Shown: positions 17,399 to 25,905 of the stretch, piece by piece
Position numbering within the stretch: the stretch's first letter is position 1
How the letters are laid out: each line of letters opens with the position of its first letter
DNA from: an uncultured Eubacteriales bacterium
Lineage (GTDB): Bacteria > Bacillota > Clostridia > Oscillospirales > CAG-272
Reading direction: 5' to 3'
DNA length: 37,568 bases
NCBI GenBank assembly: GCA_934378145.1
Contig: CAKXXW010000016.1
Coordinates: 1 to 37,568 of the forward strand
The notes under the pieces: model-generated
Database searches by the model: none
Told to the model about the DNA's origin: nothing
What the model saw: only the letters and a program-made list of their open reading frames with translations
Made by a program: the position numbers and the translations under genes

Positions 17399-19326
17399 TA
17401 AACGAAAAAAGGCGTGAAAAGATACGGAACGGCGGAAGTATGATAATGCATTGGCTGAATTCCTTCGCCGCCGCCGTACACCGTGCCGCGCACAGAGGCA
17501 TAATCGGAAGGCTCATGAGCCGCTATACCGCCGAAAACGATACGATGAAGAAGAGCTTCTCGGCGTCGGCGGCAAGGAGAGGTTCGAAGGTCGGAGAGTT
17601 TATCGGTAAGGCAAGATTCGTGATCGGCGATCAGTTTGAATCGAGCCTGCTCATGAAGATCCTGCGCAGATGCCTTGCCTTCCTTGTGGGATGCAGAGTA
17701 CGCTTCTACGGAGCGTTTTTCGTGACCTTCGGGATATATACCGCCCTCGCTTACGCGATAGGGGTCTATATTTTCAGAGCCGGAACGGGAGTCGAGACGC
17801 TCGTATGCGGTATAGTCACCGCCGTCGGCGCTCTGCCGCTGCTCTTCAGCAGAAGGACTCTCGCCGACGCGATGATCTCGAGCCGGGTGGGCGAATATGT
17901 CTTCTGCGAATTCTTCGGCATCCCGAGCGAAAAGTTCCGTGCGGCTCCCGAAAAACACGGCGACGCGTATAACTTCGCAATAATCGCCGGAGTCGCGGCG
18001 GGAAGCCTTACCTTCCTCATTCAGCCGCTCGACATTCTGATCACCGCGCTGAAGCTCACGGTATCGGTCCTGATCCTCATATTCCCCGAATCGGGAGTCG
18101 TCGCTACGGTGCTTCTCCTTCCGTTTCTCGGATCTACGGCAACGACGGGGCTTACCGGAAATCTCATCTTCCTTTTCACCGCAGGATATCTCATAAAGCT
18201 GATAAGGGGCAAGCGTGTCCTTCATTTTGATATTTACGACCTCTCGCTGGCGCTCTTCTCCTTCGTCGTACTCTTTGCCGAGCTGGTAAGGAGCGACGGA
18301 GCCGCAAGCTCGGCGGCAAGCGGATATGTTTCGCTTCTCGTCGGCTGCTTCGTAGCCGCAAACCTTATGAGGACCCGCAAATGGCTCTCGCGCTGTCAGT
18401 CGGCACTGGCGGCATCGGCTACCGTTTCCTCGCTAGTGTTCATCTGGCAGAAGGCGGCGACGGGTGTCGGAGAGCTGACCTTCGGGGAGGTTTCATTCAG
18501 GCTCTTCCCCGAAAATGTGACCCTCTTTTTCGACGACCCCGATGTGTACGCGGCATACCTTCTGACGGCGTTCATAATGACCTTCTGCGCGATAGGCACG
18601 AAAAAAGGCTTCAGACACCATATAGTCGGTCTGCTCTCGTCGCTCTCTATAGCCGCGGCGATCGTGCTTACCGGCTCGGTATCCGGCATTGCGGGAACTG
18701 TCATTGCCTTCCTTGTCTTCGCTATCGTTATGAGCCGCAGAACGATAGTCGTATCGGTCTTCACGGTGTTTATCGGAGGCAGTGTCCTTCTCACCCTTCC
18801 GGCGTTCATAACATCAAGGATAGGAATGTTCCTCGGCTATATCACAGGCTCGGCAAACACCGCCGTTAAGACATGGCAGGGTTCGGCAAAGCTCGCCGCC
18901 GCCGCCCTCTTCGGAGGTACCGGATTCGGCGGATTCGCGGAATTCTACCCGAGCTTCGCCGTCCCGGGCTTCGAGGCTTCGGCTGACAGCTCGGCGCTCT
19001 GGCTCCAGCTCCTCTGCGAGACCGGCATCGTCGGACTTCTGCTCTTCTCGGCGACGGTCTTCCTCTTCGCTCAGAACTGCTTTGAGTTCGCGTCAAAGGC
19101 AGGAAACGGCACGCCGAAAAAGTTCGTTCTGGCATCCTTTGCGACGGTATTCGGACTTCTGGCACAGTCGATGTTCTGCAATATCTTCGGCGACACTCGT
19201 ATGTTCTTCGGCTTCTTTGTCCTTATGTCGCTTATCTGCGCGTATATAAGAATATGCAGGACCGAATACGCCGACTCGAAGATAGGTATCGTGATGACCG
19301 AATCCTCCGCCTCCGTGGATCTCTGA
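17395..19326 (+). CDS. O-antigen ligase/polymerase-like polytopic membrane protein
   Basis: The 643-residue membrane protein has a cytosolic N-terminal part (about 100 residues) followed by some 11-12 hydrophobic helices. Near the C-terminal third it shows the Wzy/WaaL-like pattern: helices with GSVSGIAGTVIAFLVF, then a large external loop with a repeated GGTGFGGFAEFYPSFAVPG segment, then WLQLLCETGIVGLLLF, typical of the O-antigen ligase family. Relatives join or polymerise glycans at the outer membrane face, so a cell-surface polysaccharide or glycoprotein role is likely. The start is a TTG at 17395 that overlaps the trmD stop and lies 6 bases after GGGGAGGTG, one of the best ribosome binding sites in the window. 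It is probably coupled to trmD, and followed by two DUF4330-like genes. Confidence 0.8.
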   Translation: MINEKRREKIRNGGSMIMHWLNSFAAAVHRAAHRGIIGRLMSRYTAENDTMKKSFSASAARRGSKVGEFIGKARFVIGDQFESSLLMKILRRCLAFLVGCRVRFYGAFFVTFGIYTALAYAIGVYIFRAGTGVETLVCGIVTAVGALPLLFSRRTLADAMISSRVGEYVFCEFFGIPSEKFRAAPEKHGDAYNFAIIAGVAAGSLTFLIQPLDILITALKLTVSVLILIFPESGVVATVLLLPFLGSTATTGLTGNLIFLFTAGYLIKLIRGKRVLHFDIYDLSLALFSFVVLFAELVRSDGAASSAASGYVSLLVGCFVAANLMRTRKWLSRCQSALAASATVSSLVFIWQKAATGVGELTFGEVSFRLFPENVTLFFDDPDVYAAYLLTAFIMTFCAIGTKKGFRHHIVGLLSSLSIAAAIVLTGSVSGIAGTVIAFLVFAIVMSRRTIVVSVFTVFIGGSVLLTLPAFITSRIGMFLGYITGSANTAVKTWQGSAKLAAAALFGGTGFGGFAEFYPSFAVPGFEASADSSALWLQLLCETGIVGLLLFSATVFLFAQNCFEFASKAGNGTPKKFVLASFATVFGLLAQSMFCNIFGDTRMFFGFFVLMSLICAYIRICRTEYADSKIGIVMTESSASVDL

Positions 19327-19358
19327 TCCCGCATCATATAGAAAGGAATTGATCCCTC

Positions 19359-19931
19359 ATGGATGAAAATAAAGGCAAACACACAGAAAGCCCGCGCAAA
19401 GGCGCAAAGCTCAATGTCCTCGACCTCATAATAATAATGTTCTTCGTCTTCGTTGCGGCGCTCGCCGTGCTTCTCACGATCCAAGGGTTTGAGGAAGCGG
19501 CAAGCTCCGGCAAGAAGGTCAGGATCTCCTACACCGTCATAATAAAGGACATCGACGACACGGTCTACAAGAATGTCTTCGAGAGTGCGAACCCCGCCGA
19601 CAACACCTACAAGGTCGAGGTCGGACAGACCGTCACCGACGCACTGACCGGTGCGAACCTCGGAAGCGTCGAAAAGCTCCCCGAATCGGTTCCCTACTAT
19701 GAATTCGTCCTCAGCACCGACGAAGCGGGCGCCTACTCGGCGGTAAAGCATCAGTACACCGACCGCCACAATGTCATAATCACGGTCACGGCAGAAGCGG
19801 TATATACCGAAGGTACCGGCTACACCGTCGACGGCAAGCGAATCGCCGTCGGACGCGAGCTCAACCTCCGTATAGCCGGATTTTCCGAGACCGGTGTGTG
19901 CGAGACCATAAATGTTCAGTCGGAAAACTGA
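19359..19931 (+). CDS. DUF4330-like single-pass membrane protein (first copy)
   Basis: The 190-residue protein has a basic cytosolic leader, the segment KLNVLDLIIIMFFVFVAALAVLL (one membrane helix, about residues 17-42) and an extracytoplasmic beta-rich domain. The C-terminal motif DGKRIAVGRELNLRI and the N(V/I)(L/I)DL start of the helix match the DUF4330 family as remembered. The same two landmarks recur in the next gene (NGKRYIGVNDKLSVYS; FNVIDLLIIIVVL), so the pair arose by an old duplication. AAAGGAA lies about 8 bases before the ATG. It sits behind the O-antigen ligase-like gene, which suggests a shared envelope function. Function is unknown. Confidence 0.7.
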   Translation: MDENKGKHTESPRKGAKLNVLDLIIIMFFVFVAALAVLLTIQGFEEAASSGKKVRISYTVIIKDIDDTVYKNVFESANPADNTYKVEVGQTVTDALTGANLGSVEKLPESVPYYEFVLSTDEAGAYSAVKHQYTDRHNVIITVTAEAVYTEGTGYTVDGKRIAVGRELNLRIAGFSETGVCETINVQSEN

Positions 19932-19943
19932 CGGGAGGCTTCC

Positions 19944-20525
19944 ATGAAAGATAAGAAAGAAATCAAACAGAATCCGGCGGGAAAGCCGACCTTCAATGTA
20001 ATAGACCTGCTTATAATAATAGTGGTGCTTGCCTGCGTCGCCGGAGTCATCCTGCGCTATACCGTGCTGAATGACAAATGGAACAGCAAGAACGACGAGG
20101 TCTACTATATAACCTTCCGTGCCGATTCGCTGTCGTATTCGGCGTATTCGACCCTTCTTGCCTCCTCCTCGGAGCAGGGCGACAACTGGATATACCTTGA
20201 CGACGGGGTAACAAGGCTCGGCACCGTCAGCATCAGCAACAGCGGTACCCTTGCCGGTGTACCCGAAACGCTGAAATTCAGACTGCCCGACGGGAGCGAG
20301 GTCACTGCATCCTATTCCGAATCGGAGAGCGAGGACGATGTCACCTGGACTCTCACGGGCAAGATCAGATGTAACGGAAGCGTCTCTCAGGACGGCGGCT
20401 TCCTTCTCAACGGAAAACGCTATATAGGCGTCAACGATAAGCTCTCGGTCTACTCGAAATACTGCGACTTTGACCTCACGGTAACGGGTATCGCAAGGTC
20501 TGTAACGGCGGATCAGGAGGGCTGA
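19944..20525 (+). CDS. DUF4330-like single-pass membrane protein (second copy)
   Basis: The 193-residue protein has the same layout as its upstream neighbour: short charged leader, FNVIDLLIIIVVLACVAGVIL membrane helix (about residues 18-40), then a beta-rich extracytoplasmic domain ending in NGKRYIGVNDKLSVYSKYCDFDLTVTG. It starts 12 bases after the preceding stop with GGGAGG ahead of the ATG, so it is certainly in the same operon. It is the last gene of the rimM-led transcript; no clear terminator follows before the ptsH promoter at 20606. Function is unknown. The pair may form a complex or act on the same glycan. Confidence 0.7.
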   Translation: MKDKKEIKQNPAGKPTFNVIDLLIIIVVLACVAGVILRYTVLNDKWNSKNDEVYYITFRADSLSYSAYSTLLASSSEQGDNWIYLDDGVTRLGTVSISNSGTLAGVPETLKFRLPDGSEVTASYSESESEDDVTWTLTGKIRCNGSVSQDGGFLLNGKRYIGVNDKLSVYSKYCDFDLTVTGIARSVTADQEG

Positions 20526-20605
20526 ACGCCTCCTTATGTGAAAATTGCATTGATTCTCCCCCGCCCTGCTGTGCATTTTCATTAAAAAATGCAAGAGCTT
20601 GCCTC

Positions 20606-20634
20606 TTGATTTTAGGACGGTTTCTTGTTATAAT
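20606..20634 (+). promoter_or_regulatory. Sigma-A promoter of ptsH
   Basis: TTGATT (20606-20611), 17-base spacer, TATAAT (20629-20634), leaving a leader of about 75 bases before the ATG at 20718. Confidence 0.82.
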
Positions 20635-20717
20635 TGTAACAATGTAAAAGTATAGTACGAAATTGTGCCTGCGCAAATTCTTTTGTGCGGCGAAAAGGCA
20701 CGATCTGGAGGGTATTT

Positions 20718-20999
20718 ATGATCTCGCGCGATGTAACAATAGTAAACAGTATGGGGCTTCACGCCCGTCCGGCAACCTTTTTCGTTCAGAGCGCTCATAA
20801 GTTCAAGAGCAATATCTGGATCGAGAGCGGGGATCGGAAGGTCAATGCAAAGAGCCTTCTCGGCGTCCTGTCGCTCGGTATCGCAAAGGGTATGACCGTC
20901 TCGCTCGTAGCAGAGGGTTACGATGAGGAAAAGGCGGTAAACGAACTCGCCGAACTCATTGATTCCGGCATCGGCGAACAACCCGACAAGAACGCCTGA
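20718..20999 (+). CDS. ptsH: HPr phosphocarrier protein
   Basis: The 93-residue cytosolic phosphocarrier of the PEP:sugar phosphotransferase system. With the ATG at 20718 the numbering fits the family exactly: active-site His15 in MGLHARPAT and regulatory Ser46 in KVNAKSLLGVLSL. Both residues being present means it can carry phosphate from enzyme I and also be phosphorylated by HPr kinase for carbon catabolite control, so it is HPr and not Crh. GGAGG lies 8 bases before the ATG; an upstream in-frame start at 20685 lacks one. The protein is a few residues longer at the C-terminus than the usual 85-88. It has its own promoter and a terminator, after which uvrC follows. Confidence 0.95.
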   Translation: MISRDVTIVNSMGLHARPATFFVQSAHKFKSNIWIESGDRKVNAKSLLGVLSLGIAKGMTVSLVAEGYDEEKAVNELAELIDSGIGEQPDKNA

Positions 21000-21006
21000 A
21001 TTTCGC

Positions 21007-21042
21007 AAAAAAGCCGATGCGGTACTCTGCGTCGGCTTTTTG
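21007..21042 (+). terminator. Intrinsic terminator after ptsH
   Basis: A6, then GCCGATGC (21013-21020) pairing with GCGTCGGC (21029-21036) with one wobble, then T5. No promoter was seen between it and uvrC at 21075, so uvrC may depend on read-through. Confidence 0.88.
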
Positions 21043-21074
21043 CTTATAAAGGCAACACCGAAAGGAGTGGCAGA

Positions 21075-22901
21075 ATGTCATCACGACTGCCTTACCTGCT
21101 TGAAAAGGCAAATTCGCTTCCCTTCACCCCCGGAGTCTACATCATGCGCGACCGCTCGGGCAAGATCATCTATGTCGGAAAATCAAGAAAGCTCAAAGCC
21201 CGCGTTTCGCAGTATTTTCAGAACAGCAGAAAAAATATAAAGACGCAGAAGATGGTCGATTCGGTGTACGACTTCGACTACATCCTCTGCTCGACGGAGA
21301 TAGAGGCGCTCTCGCTCGAGAACACCCTCATCAAACAGCACACCCCGAGATACAATATAAAGCTCAAGGACGCAAAGTCCTATCCTTATATAAAAATAAC
21401 CGCCGGAGAGTACCCGCGCCTCTCCGTAACAAGGACAAGGAGCGCCGACAAGGCTAAATACTTCGGTCCCTATTCGGGGACGGCGACGGCTTACGGTGCG
21501 CTGCACACGATAGAAAAGATCCTCGACCTGCCGACCTGCAAGCGTTCTTTCCCCCGCGACTTCGGCAAAGAGCGCCCCTGTATCTACTATCAGATGGGAA
21601 GATGCTGCGGACTCTGCACCGGAAATGTGTCAAAGGAGGAATACGCATCGCTCATCCGTGCCGCCGCCGAGATACTTCGCGGCAACACGGCGCAGGTCAG
21701 GCGTGAGCTTGAAGCCGAAATGTACCGCCATGCCGATGCCGAACGCTACGAGGCGGCGGCGCGCTGCCGAGACACGGTGAACGCACTCAATGCCCTGAGC
21801 GAGCGTCAGCATGTCGTCGGCGCCCCCGGGACCGAAGCCGACATCGTGGGTTTCTATTCCGATGACCTCTGCTCGGCGGTCTCATTCCTCTATGTGCGCG
21901 ACGGCGCGCTCAGCGACAGTCAGGCTTTCGCATTCGGCTCTGATGAGATCACCGAACATGCCGACCTTGCCTCACTTATCTGCCGCCACTACCGCTCGCG
22001 GGAATATATCCCCGGTGAGGTCTGCCTCTCCTTCCCGCTCGAGGACGCCGAGCTTTCGCTCGTCTGCGAATACCTGACGGGTCTTGCCGGCAGAAAGGTG
22101 AATGTCCATATCCCGCAGAGGGGAGATATGAAGGCTCTCTGCTCGGTCGCCGACGGCAACGCCGCCGAAAAGGCAAAACAGCACCTTGAATCCTTCAAAA
22201 AGGACGAGAAAAGCCTTCTGCGCCTCTCGGAGCTGCTCCGTCTCGAGGTCTATCCCGAGAGGATCGAGGCTTACGATATATCGAATATAGGAAGCGAATA
22301 TCTGACCGCGGGAATGATAGTCTGCGTGAACGGCAAATTCTCCAAAAAGGATTACCGCACCTTCAGGATAAAATCGGTGGACGGTACCGACGACTACGCA
22401 AGTATGCGTGAAGCCCTCACCCGCCGCTTCACTCACCGTGACGGAGAGAACGGGAGCTTTCCCGACAAGCCCGACCTTATCCTGCTCGACGGCGGAAAAG
22501 GTCATGTCTCGGTCATACGCGGACTTTTTTCCGAAATGGGCATAGATATACCCGTCTTCGGCATGGTAAAGGACGAGCATCACAAGACCCGCGCGCTCAC
22601 GACCGACACGGACGAGATAAATATCGCGCGCGAGCAGGCGGTCTTTACCTTTATCTACCGCATACAGGAGGAGGTCCACCGCTTCACCGTCTCGCGCATG
22701 GAAAACGCCAAGCGAAAGACCCTCAAACATTCCTCGCTCGAAGCGATAAAAGGTATCGGTCAGACAAAGGCGAAAGCCCTGCTCACACATTTCGGCGGCC
22801 TTGCCGGAGTGAAGGCGGCGGAAATTTCCGAGCTTTCGTCGGTCAAGGGTATCTCTGCCGCGGACGCCGCAGAGATCTACCGGCACTTTCACAAAAACTG
22901 A
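21075..22901 (+). CDS. uvrC: UvrC excinuclease ABC subunit C
   Basis: The 608-residue nuclease subunit of nucleotide excision repair cuts on both sides of the lesion held by UvrB. Domains in order: GIY-YIG nuclease (about 14-92; GVYIMRD...IIYVGKS), a Cys cluster (about 150-185, CKRSFPRD...CIYYQMGRCCGLC), the UvrB-binding UVR helix pair (about 210-245), an RNase H-like endonuclease (about 390-530 with DISNIG, LILLDGGKGH and KDEHHKTR carrying the acidic/His active site) and two C-terminal helix-hairpin-helix motifs (about 555-605, IKGIGQTKA and VKGISAADA). Length is normal. AAAGGAG precedes the ATG by 7 bases. It begins the cluster uvrC-rsmD-coaD. Confidence 0.97.
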   Translation: MSSRLPYLLEKANSLPFTPGVYIMRDRSGKIIYVGKSRKLKARVSQYFQNSRKNIKTQKMVDSVYDFDYILCSTEIEALSLENTLIKQHTPRYNIKLKDAKSYPYIKITAGEYPRLSVTRTRSADKAKYFGPYSGTATAYGALHTIEKILDLPTCKRSFPRDFGKERPCIYYQMGRCCGLCTGNVSKEEYASLIRAAAEILRGNTAQVRRELEAEMYRHADAERYEAAARCRDTVNALNALSERQHVVGAPGTEADIVGFYSDDLCSAVSFLYVRDGALSDSQAFAFGSDEITEHADLASLICRHYRSREYIPGEVCLSFPLEDAELSLVCEYLTGLAGRKVNVHIPQRGDMKALCSVADGNAAEKAKQHLESFKKDEKSLLRLSELLRLEVYPERIEAYDISNIGSEYLTAGMIVCVNGKFSKKDYRTFRIKSVDGTDDYASMREALTRRFTHRDGENGSFPDKPDLILLDGGKGHVSVIRGLFSEMGIDIPVFGMVKDEHHKTRALTTDTDEINIAREQAVFTFIYRIQEEVHRFTVSRMENAKRKTLKHSSLEAIKGIGQTKAKALLTHFGGLAGVKAAEISELSSVKGISAADAAEIYRHFHKN

Positions 22902-22919
22902 AAAAGAAGGTACAGACAT

Positions 22920-23483
22920 ATGAGAATAATCACCGGAAGCGCACGCGGCACGAAGCTCTTCACCCTTGAGGGTGAGGCGACCCGCCCGACCTCGGAAAGA
23001 GTAAAGGAAGCCGTTTTTTCAATGATACAGTTTGAGATCGAAGGCAGAAGCGTCCTCGATCCCTTCGGCGGCTCGGGTCAGCTGGCACTCGAAGCGCTCA
23101 GCCGCGGCGCCGCCTTCGCATCCGTTTCCGACAGCTCGCGTGCGGCGGTCGCGATAATCGAAAAGAACGCCGCGAAAACGCATTTTGACGACGGCAGGTG
23201 CGAGATCTCCTGCTGTGACTGTTCGGAGGCGCTTCGCCGCGCCGAAAGGAGCGGAAAAAAGTTCGATATAGTCTTCCTCGATCCGCCCTACCGCGCCGGA
23301 CTGCTCCTTCCGACCCTTTCAAAGCTCGGAAAGCTGCTGAAGCCCACCTCTACGGTCATCTGCGAGAGCGGCGAGCCGATTGCCGACAGACTGCCCGCCG
23401 GCTTTGAGGTCATAAAGGAAGCAAAATACGGGGTCGCTTATGTAACGCTCTTAAGACCCGCGAAGGAGGAAACGAAAGAATGA
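22920..23483 (+). CDS. rsmD: RsmD 16S rRNA (guanine966-N2)-methyltransferase
   Basis: The 187-residue SAM-dependent enzyme methylates the 16S rRNA base G966 near the P site. The N-terminal signature MRIITGSARGTKL and RPTSERVKEAVFSMI is typical. The SAM loop reads DPFGGSGQ (47-54), where most relatives have DLFAGSG, and the catalytic motif is DPPY (121-124). Length is normal. The start is 18 bases after uvrC with GAAGG about 10 bases upstream. Its stop overlaps the coaD ATG (ATGA), the usual rsmD-coaD pairing in Bacillota. Confidence 0.96.
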   Translation: MRIITGSARGTKLFTLEGEATRPTSERVKEAVFSMIQFEIEGRSVLDPFGGSGQLALEALSRGAAFASVSDSSRAAVAIIEKNAAKTHFDDGRCEISCCDCSEALRRAERSGKKFDIVFLDPPYRAGLLLPTLSKLGKLLKPTSTVICESGEPIADRLPAGFEVIKEAKYGVAYVTLLRPAKEETKE

Positions 23484-23950
23484 AGACCTGTGTAATTCCC
23501 GGCAGCTTCGACCCCTTTACCCTCGGTCACCGCGACCTTGTTCTCCGCGCATCAAGGCTCTTTGACCGTGTATATGTCGCCGTAATGGTGAACGGTGAAA
23601 AGAAGGGACTGCTTGATTTTGCTACCCGAAAAGCGGTCGCCGAGGTCTCCTGCGCAGACATCCCCGGCGTGACGGTCATCACCGCCGAGGGGCTTCTCTG
23701 CGACCTCTGCACGGCACTCGGTGCCGATGCGATAGTCAAGGGCGCACGCAACGCCTCGGATTTCGACTACGAAAAATCGCTTGCCGACATAAACCGCAGG
23801 CTTGACGCCGACCTTGAGACCGTCATCCTCCCCGCAAGATCCGGCTGCGAATGTCTCAGCTCGACCTTTGCCCGCGAGATGATAAAATACGGCAGACCTC
23901 TTGATAATATCCTCCATCCGGATGCGATAAAGCTCCTCGAAAGCAAATAA
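23480..23950 (+). CDS. coaD: CoaD phosphopantetheine adenylyltransferase
   Basis: The 156-residue enzyme transfers AMP from ATP to 4'-phosphopantetheine, giving dephospho-CoA. This is the penultimate step of coenzyme A synthesis. The nucleotidyl transferase motif GSFDPFTLGH (8-17) is complete, and the second ATP motif appears as LSSTFAREM (usually ISSTxVR). The KGARNASDFDYE segment matches the substrate loop (KGLRxxxDFEYE). Length is normal. It overlaps rsmD by four bases, so the two are translationally coupled. Confidence 0.97.
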   Translation: MKTCVIPGSFDPFTLGHRDLVLRASRLFDRVYVAVMVNGEKKGLLDFATRKAVAEVSCADIPGVTVITAEGLLCDLCTALGADAIVKGARNASDFDYEKSLADINRRLDADLETVILPARSGCECLSSTFAREMIKYGRPLDNILHPDAIKLLESK

Positions 23951-23996
23951 AAAGAAGCCTGTCCCGCCTAAATTAAACAAGCCCGAATAAGAACCG

Positions 23997-24036
23997 CCCT
24001 CCCGGCATATATTTTACTGAAAAATATACGGGAGGG
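23997..24036 (+). promoter_or_regulatory. Hairpin covering the spoIVA ribosome binding site
   Basis: CCCTCCCG (23997-24004) pairs with CGGGAGGG (24029-24036), and TATATTTT (24008-24015) pairs with AAAATATA (24021-24028) around loop ACTGA. The right arm is the spoIVA ribosome binding site GGGAGGG. A T-rich TTATTTT follows, so the same structure could end the coaD transcript. CATATATT at 24006-24013 resembles a sigma-E -10 box; if so, transcription starts inside the hairpin. Confidence 0.55.
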
Positions 24037-24043
24037 TTATTTT

Positions 24044-25525
24044 ATGAGTGAAAATACAATCTACCGCGACATAGCGGAGCGCACGGGAGGCGACATATAC
24101 ATAGGCGTTGTCGGACCCGTCAGAAGCGGAAAGTCCACCTTTATCAAGAGATTTATGGAATCCCTCGTGCTTCCGAACATAAAGGAAGGCTACGACCGCG
24201 ACCGTGCGCGCGACGAGATGCCCCAATCGGCAGCCGGCAAGACCGTCATGACAACAGAGCCGAAATTCATTCCCGACGGAGGGGTCGAGATAACCCTTTC
24301 GGACGACGCGGCGTCACTTCGCGTAAAAATGATCGACTGCGTCGGCTATATAGTCCCCGATGCGCTCGGCACCGCCGAGAACGGTCAGCCGAGAATGGTG
24401 AGGACCCCTTGGCGCGACGAGCCTATGCCCTTTGTCGAGGCCGCCGAGATGGGAACGCACAAGGTCATCACCGAACACGCCACGATAGGTATGCTCGTGA
24501 CGACCGACGGCACGATAGGCGACATTCCGCGCGACAGCTACATAGCCGCCGAAGAGCGCGTCGTAAAAGAGCTTAAGGAAATGGGAAAGCCCTTCGCCAT
24601 GATACTCAATTCCGCAAATCCCGGCGCGGATTCGGCGATCTCGCTCGCATATGAGCTTGAGGAAAAATACAAGGTCCCCGTGGCGCTCGTGAGCTGCCTT
24701 GACCTTGATGCCGAGGATATACGCCACATCCTTGAGCTTGTTCTGAACGAATTCCCGGTCACCGAGGTACGCATCGAATGTCCCGAATGGATAAAAGCAC
24801 TCGATCCTTCGCATCCCGTCCGTCGCTCGCTCACCGAATCGGTCGCAGCGTGTGCCGGAAAGGCTACTAAGATGGGAGAGATCAGGGACGCTTTCTCGGC
24901 GCTTTCCGAGAACGAGTACCTCAAAGCCGCGAACATCGACACGATAGACCTCGGAAGCGGCTCGGCAACTGTCGTCGTGACCCCCGCCGACGGACTCTAT
25001 TACGGCGTTATAAGCGAGCTTACCGGTTTTGATATTCCGGGTGAGAAAGAGCTTATCGCTCTTCTTCGCGACCTCTCCGAAAAGAAAGAACGCTTTGACC
25101 GCGTCGCCGCCGCGCTTGACGAGGTAGACGAAACGGGATACGGAATAATCATGCCCGATGTGGGATCGCTCAAGCTCGAGGAGCCTCAGATCGTCAAGCA
25201 GGCGGGGGGCTACGGCGTAAGGCTCCGTGCCGCCGCCGAGTCGATACACCTTCTCCGTGCGAACATAGAGACCGAGGTAAATCCGATAGTCGGCACTGAA
25301 CAGCAGTCGGAGGAGCTTGTAAAATACCTGCTCCATGAATTTGAAGAGGATCCGCACAGGATCTGGGAATCCGACATATTCGGCAAGCCGCTTTACGCTC
25401 TTGTCAACGAAGGCATCCACGCAAAGCTCGAGCATATGCCCGAAGAAGCGCGCAGGAAGCTCTCCGGCACTCTTGAGAGGATAATCAACGAGGGTTCGGG
25501 CGGACTCATCTGTATACTTCTCTGA
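24044..25525 (+). CDS. spoIVA: SpoIVA spore coat basement ATPase
   Basis: The 493-residue ATPase polymerises on the forespore surface and anchors the spore coat; it is made in the mother cell under sigma-E in known spore-formers. The N-terminal TRAFAC-like ATPase carries the P-loop GPVRSGKST (24-32) and the family stretch GYIVPDALGTAENGQPRMVRTPW. The C-terminus (HMPEEARRKLSGTLERIINEGSGGLICILL, given as the family's closing motif) matches the membrane-targeting end that binds SpoVM. Length equals that of the B. subtilis protein. GGGAGGG lies 7 bases before the ATG and is part of the inverted repeat at 23997-24036. It is a single-gene unit with a terminator. Its presence shows that the organism forms endospores or descends from one that did. 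Confidence 0.98.
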   Translation: MSENTIYRDIAERTGGDIYIGVVGPVRSGKSTFIKRFMESLVLPNIKEGYDRDRARDEMPQSAAGKTVMTTEPKFIPDGGVEITLSDDAASLRVKMIDCVGYIVPDALGTAENGQPRMVRTPWRDEPMPFVEAAEMGTHKVITEHATIGMLVTTDGTIGDIPRDSYIAAEERVVKELKEMGKPFAMILNSANPGADSAISLAYELEEKYKVPVALVSCLDLDAEDIRHILELVLNEFPVTEVRIECPEWIKALDPSHPVRRSLTESVAACAGKATKMGEIRDAFSALSENEYLKAANIDTIDLGSGSATVVVTPADGLYYGVISELTGFDIPGEKELIALLRDLSEKKERFDRVAAALDEVDETGYGIIMPDVGSLKLEEPQIVKQAGGYGVRLRAAAESIHLLRANIETEVNPIVGTEQQSEELVKYLLHEFEEDPHRIWESDIFGKPLYALVNEGIHAKLEHMPEEARRKLSGTLERIINEGSGGLICILL

Positions 25526-25531
25526 TAAACA

Positions 25532-25557
25532 AAAGCCCGCAGACCTCTGCGGGCTTT
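25532..25557 (+). terminator. Intrinsic terminator of spoIVA
   Basis: AAAGCCCGCAG (25532-25542), loop ACCT, CTGCGGGCTTT (25547-25557), a perfect 11-bp stem six bases after the stop codon. Confidence 0.9.
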
Positions 25558-25560
25558 GCT

Positions 25561-25905
25561 TTGTGATTTTTTATAGGACGATTGTCTGCGTAAAAGCATT
25601 GGCGCTTTTTCTTTTGCCTATAAAAGGCACAAAAGAAAAAGCTAAGCAAAAAGAAAATGCCGACAAGTAAACCGATAATATCTTCGGGTGAAAGACCTCA
25701 CTATTCGGGGTATAATCCGCGATTAATGGGTGCAGGCACCGCCTGCCGCCCTCTGCGGAGGGCGACGGGGGACGCGGGGCGCTGCCCCTGCACCCCGCAA
25801 GCCTTTGAAAAGGCTTGACCTAAACTTTCAAAAAGACTAAAAGTGAAAACCTCACTTTTCGGTGTATAAACCGCGATTTATGGGTGCAGGCTCAGCCTGC
25901 ATTCC
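25561..25905. repeat. Intergenic mosaic of hairpins and a direct repeat
   Basis: No gene is seen between spoIVA and the convergent ABC genes. The stretch holds a 13-bp inverted repeat GCTTTTTCTTTTG (25604-25616) with its partner at 25630-25642; an imperfect direct repeat of about 58 bases, copy one 25688-25746 and copy two 25843-25900, each starting GTGAAA and ending in a GCAGGC-N3-GCCTGC hairpin; CGCCCTC (25747-25753) with GAGGGCG (25758-25764); GCGGGG/CCCCGC around 25774-25798; and AAGCCTTTGAAAAGGCTT (25799-25816). The build suggests a dispersed intergenic element rather than a single-purpose site. Confidence 0.75.

Noticed and set aside
19071..20594. Minus-strand open frame of 507 codons
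   Set aside because: It crosses three plus-strand genes with good ribosome binding sites and has no signal of its own. Similar antisense frames at 10933-11916, 17296-18225, 24314-25435 and plus-strand 1058-2152 and 14819-15835 were rejected for the same reason.
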